Shown: piece by piece, positions 53,405 through 62,145 of the stretch
Position numbering within the stretch: the stretch's first letter is position 1
How the letters are laid out: each line of letters begins with the position of its first letter
Assembly: GCA_019635755.1 (NCBI GenBank)
Contig: JAHBYW010000008.1
Span: 186,001 to 250,000 of the forward strand
DNA: 64,000 bases
Source: Rhizobiaceae bacterium
Lineage (GTDB): Bacteria > Pseudomonadota > Alphaproteobacteria > Rhizobiales > Rhizobiaceae
Direction: 5' to 3'
Program-made: the position numbers and the translations under genes
Notes under the pieces: model-generated
Told to the model about the DNA's origin: nothing
The model's input: only the letters and a program-made list of their open reading frames with translations
Databases searched by the model: none

Positions 53405-54411
53405 CAGGCCGCCTTCTTCACCAGCTTCGCGATGACGTCGCGAACGGTCACGCCTTCCGCGCGCGCCGCGAAGGTCAGCGCCATCCGGTGCTGCAGCACC
53501 GGTTCGGCCAGCGCGTGCACGTCATCCACGGAGGGCGCCAGGCGGCCGTCGTAGAGCGCGCGGGCGCGGGCGCACAGCGTCAGCGCCTGGCTGGCGCGCG
53601 GGCCCGGGCCCCATGCGACGTGCTTGTCGGTATCGGCGTCGCCCTGGCCGGGCCGCGCCGAGCGCACCAGCCTCAGGATCGCGTCGACGACGCTTTCCGG
53701 CACCGGCATGCGGCGGATCAGGTTCTGGATGTCCTTGACGCGCGCCGGGGTGGTGACGTTCGCCGCGCGCGCCTCGTCGACGCCGGTGGTCTCGATGAGG
53801 ATGCGGCGCTCGGCCTCGATCTCCGGATAGAGGATGTCGATCTGCATCAGGAAGCGGTCCAGCTGCGCCTCGGGCAGGGGATAGGTGCCTTCCTGCTCGA
53901 GCGGGTTCTGGGTGGCCAGCACGTGGAAGGGCGCCGGCAGGTCGTGACGCGCGCCGGCGACGGTGACGTGGTACTCCTGCATCGACTGCAGCAGCGCCGA
54001 CTGCGTGCGCGGGCTGGCGCGGTTGATCTCGTCGGCCATCAGCAGCTGCGCGAAGATCGGGCCGGGAATGAAGCGGAACGAGCGCTTGCCGTGGTCGTCC
54101 TGCTCCATGACCTCGGAGCCGAGGATGTCCGACGGCATCAGGTCCGGCGTGAACTGGATGCGGCGGGCGTCCATGCCCAGCACGACGCCCAGCGTCTCGA
54201 CCAGCTTGGTCTTCGCCAGACCGGGCACGCCGACCAGCAGCGCGTGGCCGCCGGCGAAGATCGCGACGAGGGTCCGCTCGACGACGCTCTCCTGGCCGAA
54301 GATCACCCGGCCGACGCCGTCGCGGACGCGCGAGATGTCGGCCAGCGCCTTCTCGGCTTCGGCGATCATCTCCTTCTCGCCGATCGCCTTTTCCTTGATC
54401 ATGACGCTCAT
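53404..54411 (-). CDS. moxR: MoxR-family AAA+ ATPase
   Basis: The 335-residue ATPase has Walker A GVPGLAKT, Walker B LLMADEINR, sensor 1 VLATQNP and the arginine finger region LPEAQLDRFLM, all typical of MoxR. With DUF58 and the BatA-like membrane proteins it is expected to act as a chaperone in envelope or metal-centre assembly, as inferred from other MoxR operons. ATG 54411 has GGGAA nine bases upstream. It is divergent from the DUF1285 gene, with a shared ~140-base promoter region. Confidence 0.95.
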   Translation of the reverse strand: MSVMIKEKAIGEKEMIAEAEKALADISRVRDGVGRVIFGQESVVERTLVAIFAGGHALLVGVPGLAKTKLVETLGVVLGMDARRIQFTPDLMPSDILGSEVMEQDDHGKRSFRFIPGPIFAQLLMADEINRASPRTQSALLQSMQEYHVTVAGARHDLPAPFHVLATQNPLEQEGTYPLPEAQLDRFLMQIDILYPEIEAERRILIETTGVDEARAANVTTPARVKDIQNLIRRMPVPESVVDAILRLVRSARPGQGDADTDKHVAWGPGPRASQALTLCARARALYDGRLAPSVDDVHALAEPVLQHRMALTFAARAEGVTVRDVIAKLVKKAA

Positions 54412-54549
54412 GCCGAATCGTTCCCTCTTGCGGAACGTCGGCCCGGCAACGTTCCAGTGCCGCATATCGCGCCCGGAAGGCGCAGACTCATCCAACTTAA
54501 TTCAGCCGCCTAGGCTGACAAGCGCAAGAACAGTGACTATTTCGTGACC

Positions 54550-55191
54550 ATGGCCGCCCGCCCCCAGATAGGCAATCAGCCCGGAACTCCGGGCTTGAAA
54601 GACGCCGGCGACGCGCGCGGGCTGGAAGCGCTCGTGGCACGCGCGGCGCGCGCCGGGAAGGGCCTGCCGCCGGTCGATCGCTGGAATCCGCCGTTCTGCG
54701 GCGAGATCGACATGGAGATCCGTGCGGACGGAACCTGGTTCTACCTCGGCACGCCGATCGGCAGGATGCCGCTGGTGCAGCTCTTCTCGACCGTGCTGCG
54801 CAAGGACGCGGACGGCCGGACCTATCTGGTCACGCCGGTCGAGCGCGTCGGCATCCGCGTCGTCGACGCGCCGTTCGTCGCGGTCGAAATGCATGTGCGC
54901 GGCGCGGGCGATGACCAGGTCATCACCTTCCGCACCAATGTCGGCGACGTCGTCGAGGCCGGGCCGGACCATCCGCTGCGCTTCGTCGACGAGGACGCCA
55001 CCGGCGGCCTAAAGCCCTATGTGCTGGTCCGCGGCCGGCTGGAGGCGCTCGTCGCCCGCTCGGTGATGTACGAGCTGGTCGGCATCGGCGAGGAGATCGA
55101 GGTCGGCGGCAAGCCGATGTTCGCGGTGCGATCCGGCGGGGACGTCTATCCGATCATGCCGGCCGATACGCTGCGGCGGCTTTCGCGCTGA
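54550..55191 (+). CDS. DUF1285 family protein
   Basis: The 213-residue protein has the DUF1285 block PFCGEIDMEIRADGTWFYLG and the later YLVTPVERVGIRVVDAPFVA. Function is unknown, though it is commonly found before NUDIX and cca in alphaproteobacteria, as here. ATG 54550 (MAARPQIGNQ); a GTG two codons upstream is an alternative. Its stop overlaps the NUDIX start by one base. Confidence 0.87.
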   Translation: MAARPQIGNQPGTPGLKDAGDARGLEALVARAARAGKGLPPVDRWNPPFCGEIDMEIRADGTWFYLGTPIGRMPLVQLFSTVLRKDADGRTYLVTPVERVGIRVVDAPFVAVEMHVRGAGDDQVITFRTNVGDVVEAGPDHPLRFVDEDATGGLKPYVLVRGRLEALVARSVMYELVGIGEEIEVGGKPMFAVRSGGDVYPIMPADTLRRLSR

Positions 55192-55823
55192 TGGAGGCAC
55201 TGGCGGCCCGGCCCTATTCCGCCGACGATTTCCGCGCGCGCCTTGCGATCGACCGTGGGCCGTTCGCGGCGGCGGACTATGCCGACATGCGGCTGAACCC
55301 CGACTATGCGGAGCTGATGAAGACGATGGCGCTGCGCGAGGCGGCGGTGCTGGTTCCGATCGTCGACCATCCGCGCGAGGCGACGGTGCTGCTCACCAAG
55401 CGCCAGGAGAAGCTGCGCAGCCATTCGGGCCAGGTGGCCTTCCCTGGCGGACGCATCGATCCGACCGACGCCTCGCCCGAGGACGCGGCGCTGCGCGAGG
55501 CATATGAGGAGATCGGCCTGCCGCCGTCGGAGGTGGAGATCGTCGGCCGCATGCCGGACTATCCGGCCGGCAGCGGCTTCAGCATCGCGCCGGTGTTCGG
55601 CATCGTGCGGCCCGGCACGCCGCTGACGATCAACGAGGACGAGGTCGAGGCCGCCTTCGAGGTGCCGCTGCGCTTCCTGATGGACCCCGCCAACCATTCG
55701 CAGGACAGCCGCGTCTGGGGCGACAAGGAACGCTTTTTCTACCGCATGCCGTTCGAGGGCTGGATGATCTGGGGCGTCACCGCCGGCATCATCCGCACCG
55801 TCTACGAAAGGCTCTACGCGTGA
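55191..55823 (+). CDS. CoA pyrophosphatase-like NUDIX hydrolase
   Basis: The 210-residue protein shows the coenzyme-A-pyrophosphatase signature LLTKRQEKLRSHSGQVAFPG directly before the NUDIX box GGRID..AALREAYEEIGL, with catalytic glutamates present. The family (E. coli NudL type) cleaves CoA to 4'-phosphopantetheine and 3',5'-ADP. It overlaps cca by four bases. Second gene of DUF1285-NUDIX-cca. Confidence 0.9.
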   Translation: MEALAARPYSADDFRARLAIDRGPFAAADYADMRLNPDYAELMKTMALREAAVLVPIVDHPREATVLLTKRQEKLRSHSGQVAFPGGRIDPTDASPEDAALREAYEEIGLPPSEVEIVGRMPDYPAGSGFSIAPVFGIVRPGTPLTINEDEVEAAFEVPLRFLMDPANHSQDSRVWGDKERFFYRMPFEGWMIWGVTAGIIRTVYERLYA

Positions 55824-57076
55824 GCCGCTCGATCGCGTCCGCCGGCTGGCTTCACGAGGAGACGCTGCAGCGCCTCCTGAAGGCGCTGTCGCAGGACGGG
55901 GAGCAGGCGCGCATCGCCGGCGGCGCCGTGCGCAACGAACTTCTCGGCGAGCCGGTCGCCGATGTCGACATCGCCACCACCCACACGCCGCCGATGACCG
56001 CCTACATCGCCGCGGCGGAAGGGTTCCGCGCCGTCAACACCGGCGGCGATCACGGCACGATCACCGTCGTCGCCGGCGGCAGGCCCTACGAGGTGACGAC
56101 GCTTCGTGCCGACATCGAGACCGACGGCCGGCGCGCGACCGTCCGTTTCGGCCGCGACTGGGTGGCGGATGCCGAGCGGCGCGACTTCACCATCAACGCG
56201 CTTTACGCCGAGGCCGACGGGACGGTTGTCGACCTCGTCGGCGGGCTGGCCGACGTCGAGACGCGGACGCTGCGCTTCATCGGCGATGCCGAGCAGCGCA
56301 TTCGCGAGGACTATCTGCGCATCCTGCGCTTCTTCCGCTTCTTCGCCTGGTTCGGCGGCGGGCGTCCCGACGCGGCGGGGCTCAAGGCATGCACCCGCCT
56401 GAAGGACGGGCTCGAGACGCTCTCGGCCGAGCGGGTCTGGTCGGAGATGAAGAAGCTGCTGTCGGCCCCGGACCCGGCGCGCGCGCTCCTGTGGATGCGC
56501 CAGACCGGCGTGCTGACGAAAGTGCTGCCGGAAAGCGAGAAGTGGGGGATCGACGGCATCCACGCGCTCATCCGCGCGGAAACGGACCTCGGCTGGGCAG
56601 CGGAGCCGATGCTGCGGCTGGAGGCGATCGTGCCGCCGGACGAACCGCGCATGCGCGGTCTCGCCAACCGGCTGAAGATGTCGCTGTCGGAGCGCGACCG
56701 TCTGGTGGGCTGGGCCGCCAGCCCGGTGCCGAAGCCCGAGACCAGCGAGGGCGATCTGGCGCGCATGCTCTATCGCGGCGCGGCGCAGGGCATCTTCGAC
56801 CGCCTGCGCCTGGCGCTGGCGTCGGCGCGGGCGAGAGGAGTCGAGGACGACAAGGCCCTCTCCGACGCCGCGGGTTTTTCCCGCCAGGTGAAGTTCCTGG
56901 ACAGTTGGGAACTGCCGGAGTTTCCGCTGAAAGGCCGGGACCTGTCGGATCTGGGCATGAAGTCCGGACCGGAGATGGGAAAGCTGCTCAAGGAGCTCGA
57001 AGCCGTGTGGATCGAGTCCGGCTTCGCGCTGTCGCGCGAGGCGCTTCTCGATCGCGCGAGGGCGAAGCTGCCCTGA
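55820..57076 (+). CDS. cca: CCA tRNA nucleotidyltransferase (class II, poly(A)-polymerase-like)
   Basis: The 418-residue enzyme has the nucleotidyltransferase core RIAGGAVRNELLGEPVADVD (GG and DxD residues), RRDFTINALYAEADG, the neck motif RIREDYLRILRFFRF and a helical tail. It adds or repairs the 3'-CCA of tRNAs; a poly(A) polymerase role is less likely by context. It starts at GTG overlapping the NUDIX stop. Last gene of the operon. Confidence 0.93.
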   Translation: MSRSIASAGWLHEETLQRLLKALSQDGEQARIAGGAVRNELLGEPVADVDIATTHTPPMTAYIAAAEGFRAVNTGGDHGTITVVAGGRPYEVTTLRADIETDGRRATVRFGRDWVADAERRDFTINALYAEADGTVVDLVGGLADVETRTLRFIGDAEQRIREDYLRILRFFRFFAWFGGGRPDAAGLKACTRLKDGLETLSAERVWSEMKKLLSAPDPARALLWMRQTGVLTKVLPESEKWGIDGIHALIRAETDLGWAAEPMLRLEAIVPPDEPRMRGLANRLKMSLSERDRLVGWAASPVPKPETSEGDLARMLYRGAAQGIFDRLRLALASARARGVEDDKALSDAAGFSRQVKFLDSWELPEFPLKGRDLSDLGMKSGPEMGKLLKELEAVWIESGFALSREALLDRARAKLP

Positions 57077-57162
57077 CGGACCCGACAACTGATCCGGCCG
57101 CCTCTGACCGGCCGTCTCACCCCTGACGGGACGTCATTCTCGCTCAACCTGACCATCGTCAT

Positions 57163-57181
57163 TCTCGGGCTCGTCCCGAGA
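57163..57181. repeat. small palindromic repeat after cca
   Basis: TCTCGGG / CCCGAGA form a 7-bp stem with a five-base loop, within a CGTCATTCTCGGGCT-type sequence I recall as a dispersed extragenic element in rhizobial genomes. A second hairpin (GGCGGC / GCCGCC) follows about 35 bases on. The rest of the 57077-57282 gap holds no gene. Confidence 0.55.
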
Positions 57182-57282
57182 CTCCATTCCTCGACCGTGT
57201 CGTTTCATGCGGCGGCGTTGCCGCCGGGAGGCCGAAGAATGGATTGCCGTGACAGCCCCGGCTATGTCGCCCGTGTCCGGCG

Positions 57283-57468
57283 CTACGCCGCGTCGCGAAC
57301 CTTTTCGATCCGCGAGCGGATCGCCTCGACCATCGTCTCGCGGATCACCGTCTCGCCATGCGTCTCGCGCATGTGTTCGGCGGCGCGGCGGATGATCTCG
57401 GCCTCTTCTTCGTGGCGCGTGTGCCAGTCGCAGCCGGGCACCAGAGAACCGCACTGGAATTCCTTCAT
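57283..57468 (-). CDS. DUF1059 small protein
   Basis: The 61-residue product starts MKEFQCGSLVPGCDWHTRHE and continues with a helix carrying EEAEIIRRAAEHMRETHGET, the DUF1059 pattern with two Cys (CG..GC) that could bind a metal. Function unknown; often general-stress associated in other species. AAGGA lies four bases before the ATG. Confidence 0.85.
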   Translation of the reverse strand: MKEFQCGSLVPGCDWHTRHEEEAEIIRRAAEHMRETHGETVIRETMVEAIRSRIEKVRDAA

Positions 57469-57559
57469 GGAATCGTCCTTTCCTCATTCCGGTTCGGGGT
57501 GCCAGTATAACACGGGATGGAGCGATCGGTTGCCGCGCCTGTGCGTTCCCAACCGCCAA

Positions 57560-57585
57560 GGGAGACGGGCAGGGTGCCGTCTCCC
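57560..57585 (-). terminator. hairpin after the DUF1344 gene
   Basis: A perfect 9-bp stem GGGAGACGG / CCGTCTCCC with an eight-base loop lies 20 bases after the stop of the minus-strand DUF1344 gene. Only TT follows on that strand, so termination is plausible but not certain. Confidence 0.55.
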
Positions 57586-57604
57586 CTGACGCAACGTCAC
57601 CGGG

Positions 57605-57865
57605 TCACTGCGTGATGGTGACGGTCTCGGCGACCTTCTTGCCGTTGTTCATGTCCCAGGAGATCGCGATCTTCTCGCCGACCTTCAGGCCCGGGTCCTT
57701 GAAGTTCTTCGGCAGCGCGTACTGCGAGCCGTCGTTGAGCGTCAGCGTCATCGCCTTGAGGTCGAAGGACTTGACGGTCCCGTTGACCTGCTGTGTCGCG
57801 GCGAGGCCGATGGTTGCGGTGGAGAGGATGGCGGCGAAGGCCGCGGGGATGAGAAGTGCGCGCAT
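57605..57865 (-). CDS. DUF1344 small periplasmic protein
   Basis: The 86-residue precursor has a signal peptide (LLIPAAFAAILSTATIGLAA) and a mature part TQQVNGTVKSFDLKAMTLTL followed by NDGSQYALP, the OB-like small beta protein of DUF1344, common and often multi-copy in rhizobia. No function is established. GGGAG lies eight bases before ATG 57865. Confidence 0.87.
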   Translation of the reverse strand: MRALLIPAAFAAILSTATIGLAATQQVNGTVKSFDLKAMTLTLNDGSQYALPKNFKDPGLKVGEKIAISWDMNNGKKVAETVTITQ

Positions 57866-58201
57866 GGCGGTCACTCCCTTCAGTATCGGTGGGCGGCGTC
57901 CCTTCTGAACTCCGCCCGCCATGTCGGGCCGTCCGGTTGCGTCGGGTCGCGGTCCTTGATGGAACCGCCGGCGTTTCCCGGCCCGTGACGGAAAATATGC
58001 GGGGCGCTTGCGAAAGCCATTAGACGAAAAAGAAACTGCGGCCCCGGCGGCGCGTCACAATCGGTGCCGGATTCCGCGCATTGTGGATCGAATGCGGCAC
58101 GCGCCCAAGCGGCCTTTGGCCGCGCACGGTTGTCTGGTCCTGTCGGCGCGGAGAGGACGCTGCGTCGCCGACCGTCCCGTGACGGCTGGCATCGTTCGCG
58201 A

Positions 58202-58630
58202 TCAGTCCGGATCGCGCGCCAGGATCTCCAGGGTCAGCGGGTCGCCGACGCCGCCGAAGAACATCGCCAGCGCCGCGTTGAACGCCGGCTCGTCCGGGGC
58301 TGCTGCCGCGAACAACGTCATCGAGGAGCGGAACTTCATGTCGTCCGGCGCGCCGAAGATGGCCCGGGCCGAATCGCCGCCATGCGCCATCGCCAGCCGC
58401 GTGCAGTCGAGCAGCCGCGCCCCGAGCACGGGATGCGCGAGATACGCGCGCGCCTCGGCCAGCGAGCCGATCGCGTAGCGCTGCGCCCGCTCGGAGACAC
58501 CCAGCCCGGCGATCTGGGGGAAGACGAACCACATCCAGTGCGACTGCTTGCGGCCGCGGCGAAGCTCGTCGAGGACACGCGCGTAGACGTGATCCTGCGC
58601 CTCCACGAAGCGCTCCATCGCCGCCGTCAC
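58202..58630 (-). CDS. DUF1810 family protein
   Basis: The 142-residue protein matches DUF1810 (calpastatin-like): GRKQSHWMWFVFPQIAGLG, RYAIGSLAEARAYLAHPVLG and SSMTLFAAAAPDEP. Function is unknown. The GTG at 58630 overlaps the LysR stop (GTGA) and gives the natural N-terminus MTAAMERFVEAQ; the ATG four codons later is the alternative. It is translationally coupled to the regulator. Confidence 0.85.
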   Translation of the reverse strand: MTAAMERFVEAQDHVYARVLDELRRGRKQSHWMWFVFPQIAGLGVSERAQRYAIGSLAEARAYLAHPVLGARLLDCTRLAMAHGGDSARAIFGAPDDMKFRSSMTLFAAAAPDEPAFNAALAMFFGGVGDPLTLEILARDPD

Positions 58631-59529
58631 AGCGCGCCGGCCTCGGCGACCGTCTGCGCCAGTTCGGCGCGCAGCCAGTCGCGGAACGCGGCGACCTTCT
58701 TCGGCTCGCGCCGGCTGGCCGACGTCACGAAGAAATAGCCGTATCCGGACTTCACCCGTTCGCGGAACGGCGCGACCAGCAGGCCCGCCCTCAGCGCGTC
58801 GTGCGCGAGCGTCTGCCACGCCAGCATGACGCCCTGGCCGGCGATCGCCGCGTCGAGGCAGAGCGCGGCGTCGGAGAAGGTGTCGCCGGCTTTCAGGATG
58901 TCGCCGCGCAGGCCGAAATGTTCCAGCCAGAGCGTCCAGTCCAGCGTCGAATTGACGTCGCGGACGACCGGCACCGTCTCCAGGTCGGCGGGCACCGCGA
59001 GTTGAGCCGCCAGCTGCGGCGCGCAGACGGGAAACACCTCCTGCGGCAGCAGGAACTCCGCCCTGACCCGCGGCCAGGTGCCGAGCCCGACGCGGATCGC
59101 CGCGTCGACGTCGGAGCGGTCCGGGTCGATCAGCTCGACGGTCGAATCCATGCGCACCCGCACGTCCGGATGCGCGCGATGGAATCTCCCGAGCCTCGGC
59201 ACCAGCCATTTGGAGGCGAAGACCGGCGCGACGGAGAGCGTCAGCGTCGACGCCGTCGACGCCGACGCCAGCCCGACGGCCGCGTCGAGTTCCAGGAAGC
59301 CGGCGGTGAGGCGGGCGAGCACGGCCTGTCCCGCCGGCGTCGGCTTCAGGCCGCGCGCCGTGCGATGGAAGATCACGACGCCCAGCTGCTTCTCCGCCTT
59401 CACCAGCTGCTGGCTGACCGCGCCGGCGGAGACGCCGAGTTCGCCGGCCGCGCGCGCCAGCGTTCCGGTGCGCCCGGCCGTCTCGAGCGCCCGCAGGCCG
59501 TTCAGATGCACGCGATTCAGATGGTTCAT
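58627..59529 (-). CDS. LysR-family transcriptional regulator (GcvA-like)
   Basis: The 300-residue regulator has an N-terminal winged helix (LRALETAGRTGTLARAAGEL, GVSAGAVSQQLVKAEKQLGV) and a substrate-binding domain (TLSVAPVFASKWLVPRLGRF), closest in style to GcvA-type regulators. A dyad overlaps its own start codon, so it is probably autorepressed. It is divergent from a 63-residue gene that may be its target. Effector unknown. Confidence 0.92.
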   Translation of the reverse strand: MNHLNRVHLNGLRALETAGRTGTLARAAGELGVSAGAVSQQLVKAEKQLGVVIFHRTARGLKPTPAGQAVLARLTAGFLELDAAVGLASASTASTLTLSVAPVFASKWLVPRLGRFHRAHPDVRVRMDSTVELIDPDRSDVDAAIRVGLGTWPRVRAEFLLPQEVFPVCAPQLAAQLAVPADLETVPVVRDVNSTLDWTLWLEHFGLRGDILKAGDTFSDAALCLDAAIAGQGVMLAWQTLAHDALRAGLLVAPFRERVKSGYGYFFVTSASRREPKKVAAFRDWLRAELAQTVAEAGAL

Positions 59530-59545
59530 ATAGTTTTCCTATATG
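59527..59545. promoter_or_regulatory. operator overlapping the LysR start codon
   Basis: CATATAG-TTTTC-CTATATG is a perfect 7-bp dyad with a five-base spacer. The left arm contains the complement of the LysR ATG (59527-59529). Its AT-rich ends fit a T-N11-A style LysR site. Confidence 0.65.
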
Positions 59546-59634
59546 AAGCCGCGCCAGAACTCAATTGAAGACCCGGCTCGATATGCCACATTGGCAGCAA
59601 CGGCGCTGCTGCCAATCCTGGAGAGGAGGCTTCG

Positions 59635-59826
59635 ATGCTTCAGAAAATCTCAACCCTCGCGCAATTCCTCAGCCTGTCGGTCGCAGCGGCCGCCGGCACC
59701 TCGGCCGCGCGCAGCAATCCGGCCTGGCGCCGTGATCCGCTCGCCCATCCGGCGCTCGCCGGCATGAGTTCGACCGAACTCGCCGACCTTCCGCACGCGG
59801 CGTTGCGGGCGATGTGCCGGGATTGA
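59635..59826 (+). CDS. small protein divergent from the LysR gene
   Basis: The 63-residue protein has a hydrophobic, Ala-rich N-terminus (FLSLSVAAAAGTSAA) and a short charged tail containing SSTELADLPHAALRAMC, reminiscent of DUF1127/YjiS-like small proteins but not a confident match. A GGAGAGGAGG ribosome site precedes ATG 59635. Its stop is two bases from the convergent GNAT gene. Likely controlled by the divergent LysR protein. Confidence 0.6.
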   Translation: MLQKISTLAQFLSLSVAAAAGTSAARSNPAWRRDPLAHPALAGMSSTELADLPHAALRAMCRD

Positions 59827-59827
59827 G

Positions 59828-60469
59828 TCAGGATGCGTTCGGATCGCCCAACTGGCGGCGGGGAACCGGCCCAAGGTCGGGCTGCGTTCCGGCCAATCTG
59901 GCAAGGCGTCTTGAAGCATTTCCGGCGATGATGTCCCGGACCGTTGCGAGCGGCAGGAACATCCGTCGCGGCTGAAGCGGAAACTCGATGAAGCCGAAGC
60001 TGCGATAGTAGGTCGCGCGTCGGGCGGTGGCTTCGGCGTCACCGTCGTCGAGAATATCCAGAACGACGACCGCCGTCCCGACCGTGGAGGCGGCCCTGGA
60101 AATCTGCTGCAGCGCATCGACCAGCAACACCTTGCCAAGCGATTGCCCTCGCAGAGTGGCGTGGACTCCAATCATCGCAATGTAGGCGGCCGGCACGTTT
60201 CCATGCCGCGGAGCGGTTTTCTCGTAACGACCGCCAATCTCGCCCGCTTGGACGGAGTGCGCATTGATTGCATGGAAACCCAGCACGGAATCATCGCCCC
60301 GCGCTACCAGGACCCGCACGCGGACGAGGTCATCCTTTTGCTGCTTCTTCGCGGTCAGTCTCAGAAAATTGTCGACCTGCGCGACGCCGCAGGAAAAGCC
60401 TGTCCGGTCATGGCGCTGCGGATCGAATGGCTGAATGTCGTAAACGCGATCCGCAGGCTCACCGGTCAT
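59828..60469 (-). CDS. GNAT toxin (AtaT/TacT-like acetyltransferase)
   Basis: The 213-residue acetyltransferase has the opening HDRTGFSCGVAQVDNFLRLT, the acetyl-CoA loop IGVHATLRGQSLGKVLLVDA and YYRSFGFIEFP, all typical of toxins that acetylate the amino acid on charged tRNA. It overlaps the preceding RHH antitoxin gene by four bases (ATGA), the standard arrangement. The last ~35 residues extend beyond the usual toxin length. tRNA target unknown. Confidence 0.87.
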   Translation of the reverse strand: MTGEPADRVYDIQPFDPQRHDRTGFSCGVAQVDNFLRLTAKKQQKDDLVRVRVLVARGDDSVLGFHAINAHSVQAGEIGGRYEKTAPRHGNVPAAYIAMIGVHATLRGQSLGKVLLVDALQQISRAASTVGTAVVVLDILDDGDAEATARRATYYRSFGFIEFPLQPRRMFLPLATVRDIIAGNASRRLARLAGTQPDLGPVPRRQLGDPNAS

Positions 60470-60771
60470 CGACCGATGAGCCTTTCATGCATGTCGAAAG
60501 CGTCCCTGAGCGCTGCGGTCGGCTCCGGCGGATTGTCCAGCGCGGCGAAAAAAACTGCCCGGTCGGCCCCGGCGACAAGGGTCGTCTCGTGCGCCCTGAT
60601 TGTTTCGAGCGCCGCCCGATAGGCTGCATTCAAAGCAAACGCGCTATCGTCGACACCGACCAGCGCGGCGGCGGCGTGGATGGTATCCTTCACGCGCTTG
60701 CGCGTGCGCAGTTCCATTCGAGCATCCTTCGGCCCGTCAACGGCGGTGGTGAGGTCGTCAAATGGCAGCAT
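60466..60771 (-). CDS. DUF1778-like ribbon-helix-helix antitoxin
   Basis: The 101-residue protein contains ARMELRTRKRVKDTIHAAAA and VDDSAFALNAAYRAALETIR, the ribbon-helix-helix of DUF1778 antitoxins, then a C-terminal toxin-binding tail (AVFFAALDNPPEPTAALRDA). An N-terminal extension of ~18 residues is present. GGAGG lies six bases before ATG 60771. Expected to repress from the operator just upstream. Confidence 0.85.
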   Translation of the reverse strand: MLPFDDLTTAVDGPKDARMELRTRKRVKDTIHAAAALVGVDDSAFALNAAYRAALETIRAHETTLVAGADRAVFFAALDNPPEPTAALRDAFDMHERLIGR

Positions 60772-60792
60772 GGATCGCCTCCGGGGCCTAAT

Positions 60793-60811
60793 GTACGGCA
60801 ATCTTCCGTAC
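60793..60811. promoter_or_regulatory. operator of the GNAT/RHH toxin-antitoxin pair
   Basis: GTACGG-CAATCTT-CCGTAC is a perfect 6-bp dyad with a seven-base spacer, 22 bases upstream of the antitoxin ATG and directly after the hemF stop. Spacing suits a ribbon-helix-helix dimer pair. Confidence 0.65.
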
Positions 60812-60814
60812 GCT

Positions 60815-61729
60815 TCAAGGCCACTTCACCTCAGGCGGCAGGCTGGAGAGGATCGAGTTCACGTTGCCGCCGGTCTTCAGTCCGAAGATCGTGCCGCGAT
60901 CGTAGAGCAGGTTGAACTCCACGTACCGGCCGCGGCGCACCAGCTGTTCCTGGCGGTCTGCCTCGGTCCAGTTTTCGTTGAAGTTCCGCCGCACGATGTG
61001 CTGGTAGACGACCAGGAACGAACGGCCGACATCCTGCACGAAGGCGAAGTCGGCGTCCCAGCCGCCATTCTCCTCCGGCGAATGCTGCCAGTCGAAGAAG
61101 ATGCCGCCGATGCCGCGCGGCTCCTGGCGGTGCGGCAGGAAGAAGTACTCGTCGCACCAGGCCTTCATCTTCGGATAATCGGCGACGTTCGGGTGCTTCG
61201 CGCAGGCAAACTGCATCGTCTTGTGGAAATCGCGCGCGTCGGCATCGTCCTGCGTGCGCCGGCCGGCCAGCACCGGCGTCAGGTCGGCGCCGCCGCCGAA
61301 CCACCAGCGCGACGTGGCGACGAGCCGCGTGTTCATGTGCACGGCCGGCACGTTCGGGTTCCACGGATGCGCGATCAGCGAGATGCCGCTCGCCCAGAAG
61401 CGCGGGTCCTCATCGCCGCCGGGCATTTGCTTGCGGAACTCGGGCGAGAACTCGCCATGCACGGTCGAGACATGCACGCCGACCTTCTCGAAGACGCGGC
61501 CATGCATCATCGCCATGACGCCGCCGCCGCCGCGGCCCTCGTCGCGCTCCCACGGCGTCCGCTCGAAGCGGCCGGGCGCCCACGAGGCATGCGGTCCGGC
61601 GACCTCGTCCTCCAGCCGTTCGAAGCCGGCGCAGATCCGGTCGCGCAGGTCCTCGAACCAGGCCCGCGCGCGCGCCTGCTTGTCGTCGAAATCGGCGGGA
61701 AAGCCGGCTTGTATTTCAGGTCGTTCCAT
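60815..61729 (-). CDS. hemF: oxygen-dependent coproporphyrinogen III oxidase
   Basis: The 304-residue enzyme converts coproporphyrinogen III to protoporphyrinogen IX using O2. Family motifs are [40 protein letters not shown] and the closing [20 protein letters not shown] 61729 ([10 protein letters not shown]) has only a poor ribosome site; an upstream start at 61771 would add 14 residues. It is adjacent to, but not obviously linked with, the toxin-antitoxin pair. Confidence 0.96.
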   Translation of the reverse strand: MERPEIQAGFPADFDDKQARARAWFEDLRDRICAGFERLEDEVAGPHASWAPGRFERTPWERDEGRGGGGVMAMMHGRVFEKVGVHVSTVHGEFSPEFRKQMPGGDEDPRFWASGISLIAHPWNPNVPAVHMNTRLVATSRWWFGGGADLTPVLAGRRTQDDADARDFHKTMQFACAKHPNVADYPKMKAWCDEYFFLPHRQEPRGIGGIFFDWQHSPEENGGWDADFAFVQDVGRSFLVVYQHIVRRNFNENWTEADRQEQLVRRGRYVEFNLLYDRGTIFGLKTGGNVNSILSSLPPEVKWP

Positions 61730-61845
61730 CGTCAGGCGCACTCCGGCTCCGGCGCCCCTCGCCAGAATCAACTTGCAACAATCGACTCGTCATTTCCGGC
61801 CGCGATCCCTAATCTCTCGGCAACCGTGGTCAAGGAGTAGTTTGC

Positions 61846-62103
61846 GTGCGACCGCCGTCCCGGCCATCGCTTGACGGGCTGAAGAAGCAGCTCGACCGCT
61901 CGCGCGCCGGACAGGCGCGCCTGCCGCGCGACGGCTTCCTGCGCGAGACCTTCGTGCTGCCGCGCGCCGACGCGCGGCTGAAGGCGCGCGAATGGTTCGA
62001 CCGCTTCCCCAAGCAGGCCTACTGGACGGCGATCGAGAGCTGGTCCGAGCGGCCGGGCGACGTGATCGAATTCACGATGCGGCGGCTGCCGGCGGCGGAT
62101 TGA
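61846..62103 (+). CDS. conserved hypothetical protein
   Basis: The 85-residue basic protein (SLDGLKKQLDRSRAGQARLP, ARLKAREWFDRFPKQAYWTA) has no signal or membrane helix and no family I recognise. The GTG start has AAGGAG eight bases upstream, supporting it as a real gene. It is divergent from hemF. Confidence 0.65.
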   Translation: MRPPSRPSLDGLKKQLDRSRAGQARLPRDGFLRETFVLPRADARLKAREWFDRFPKQAYWTAIESWSERPGDVIEFTMRRLPAAD

Positions 62104-62145
62104 ACAACTCCGGCATGATCTTCGGAAGCCCTCTGGCGGCCTCGA

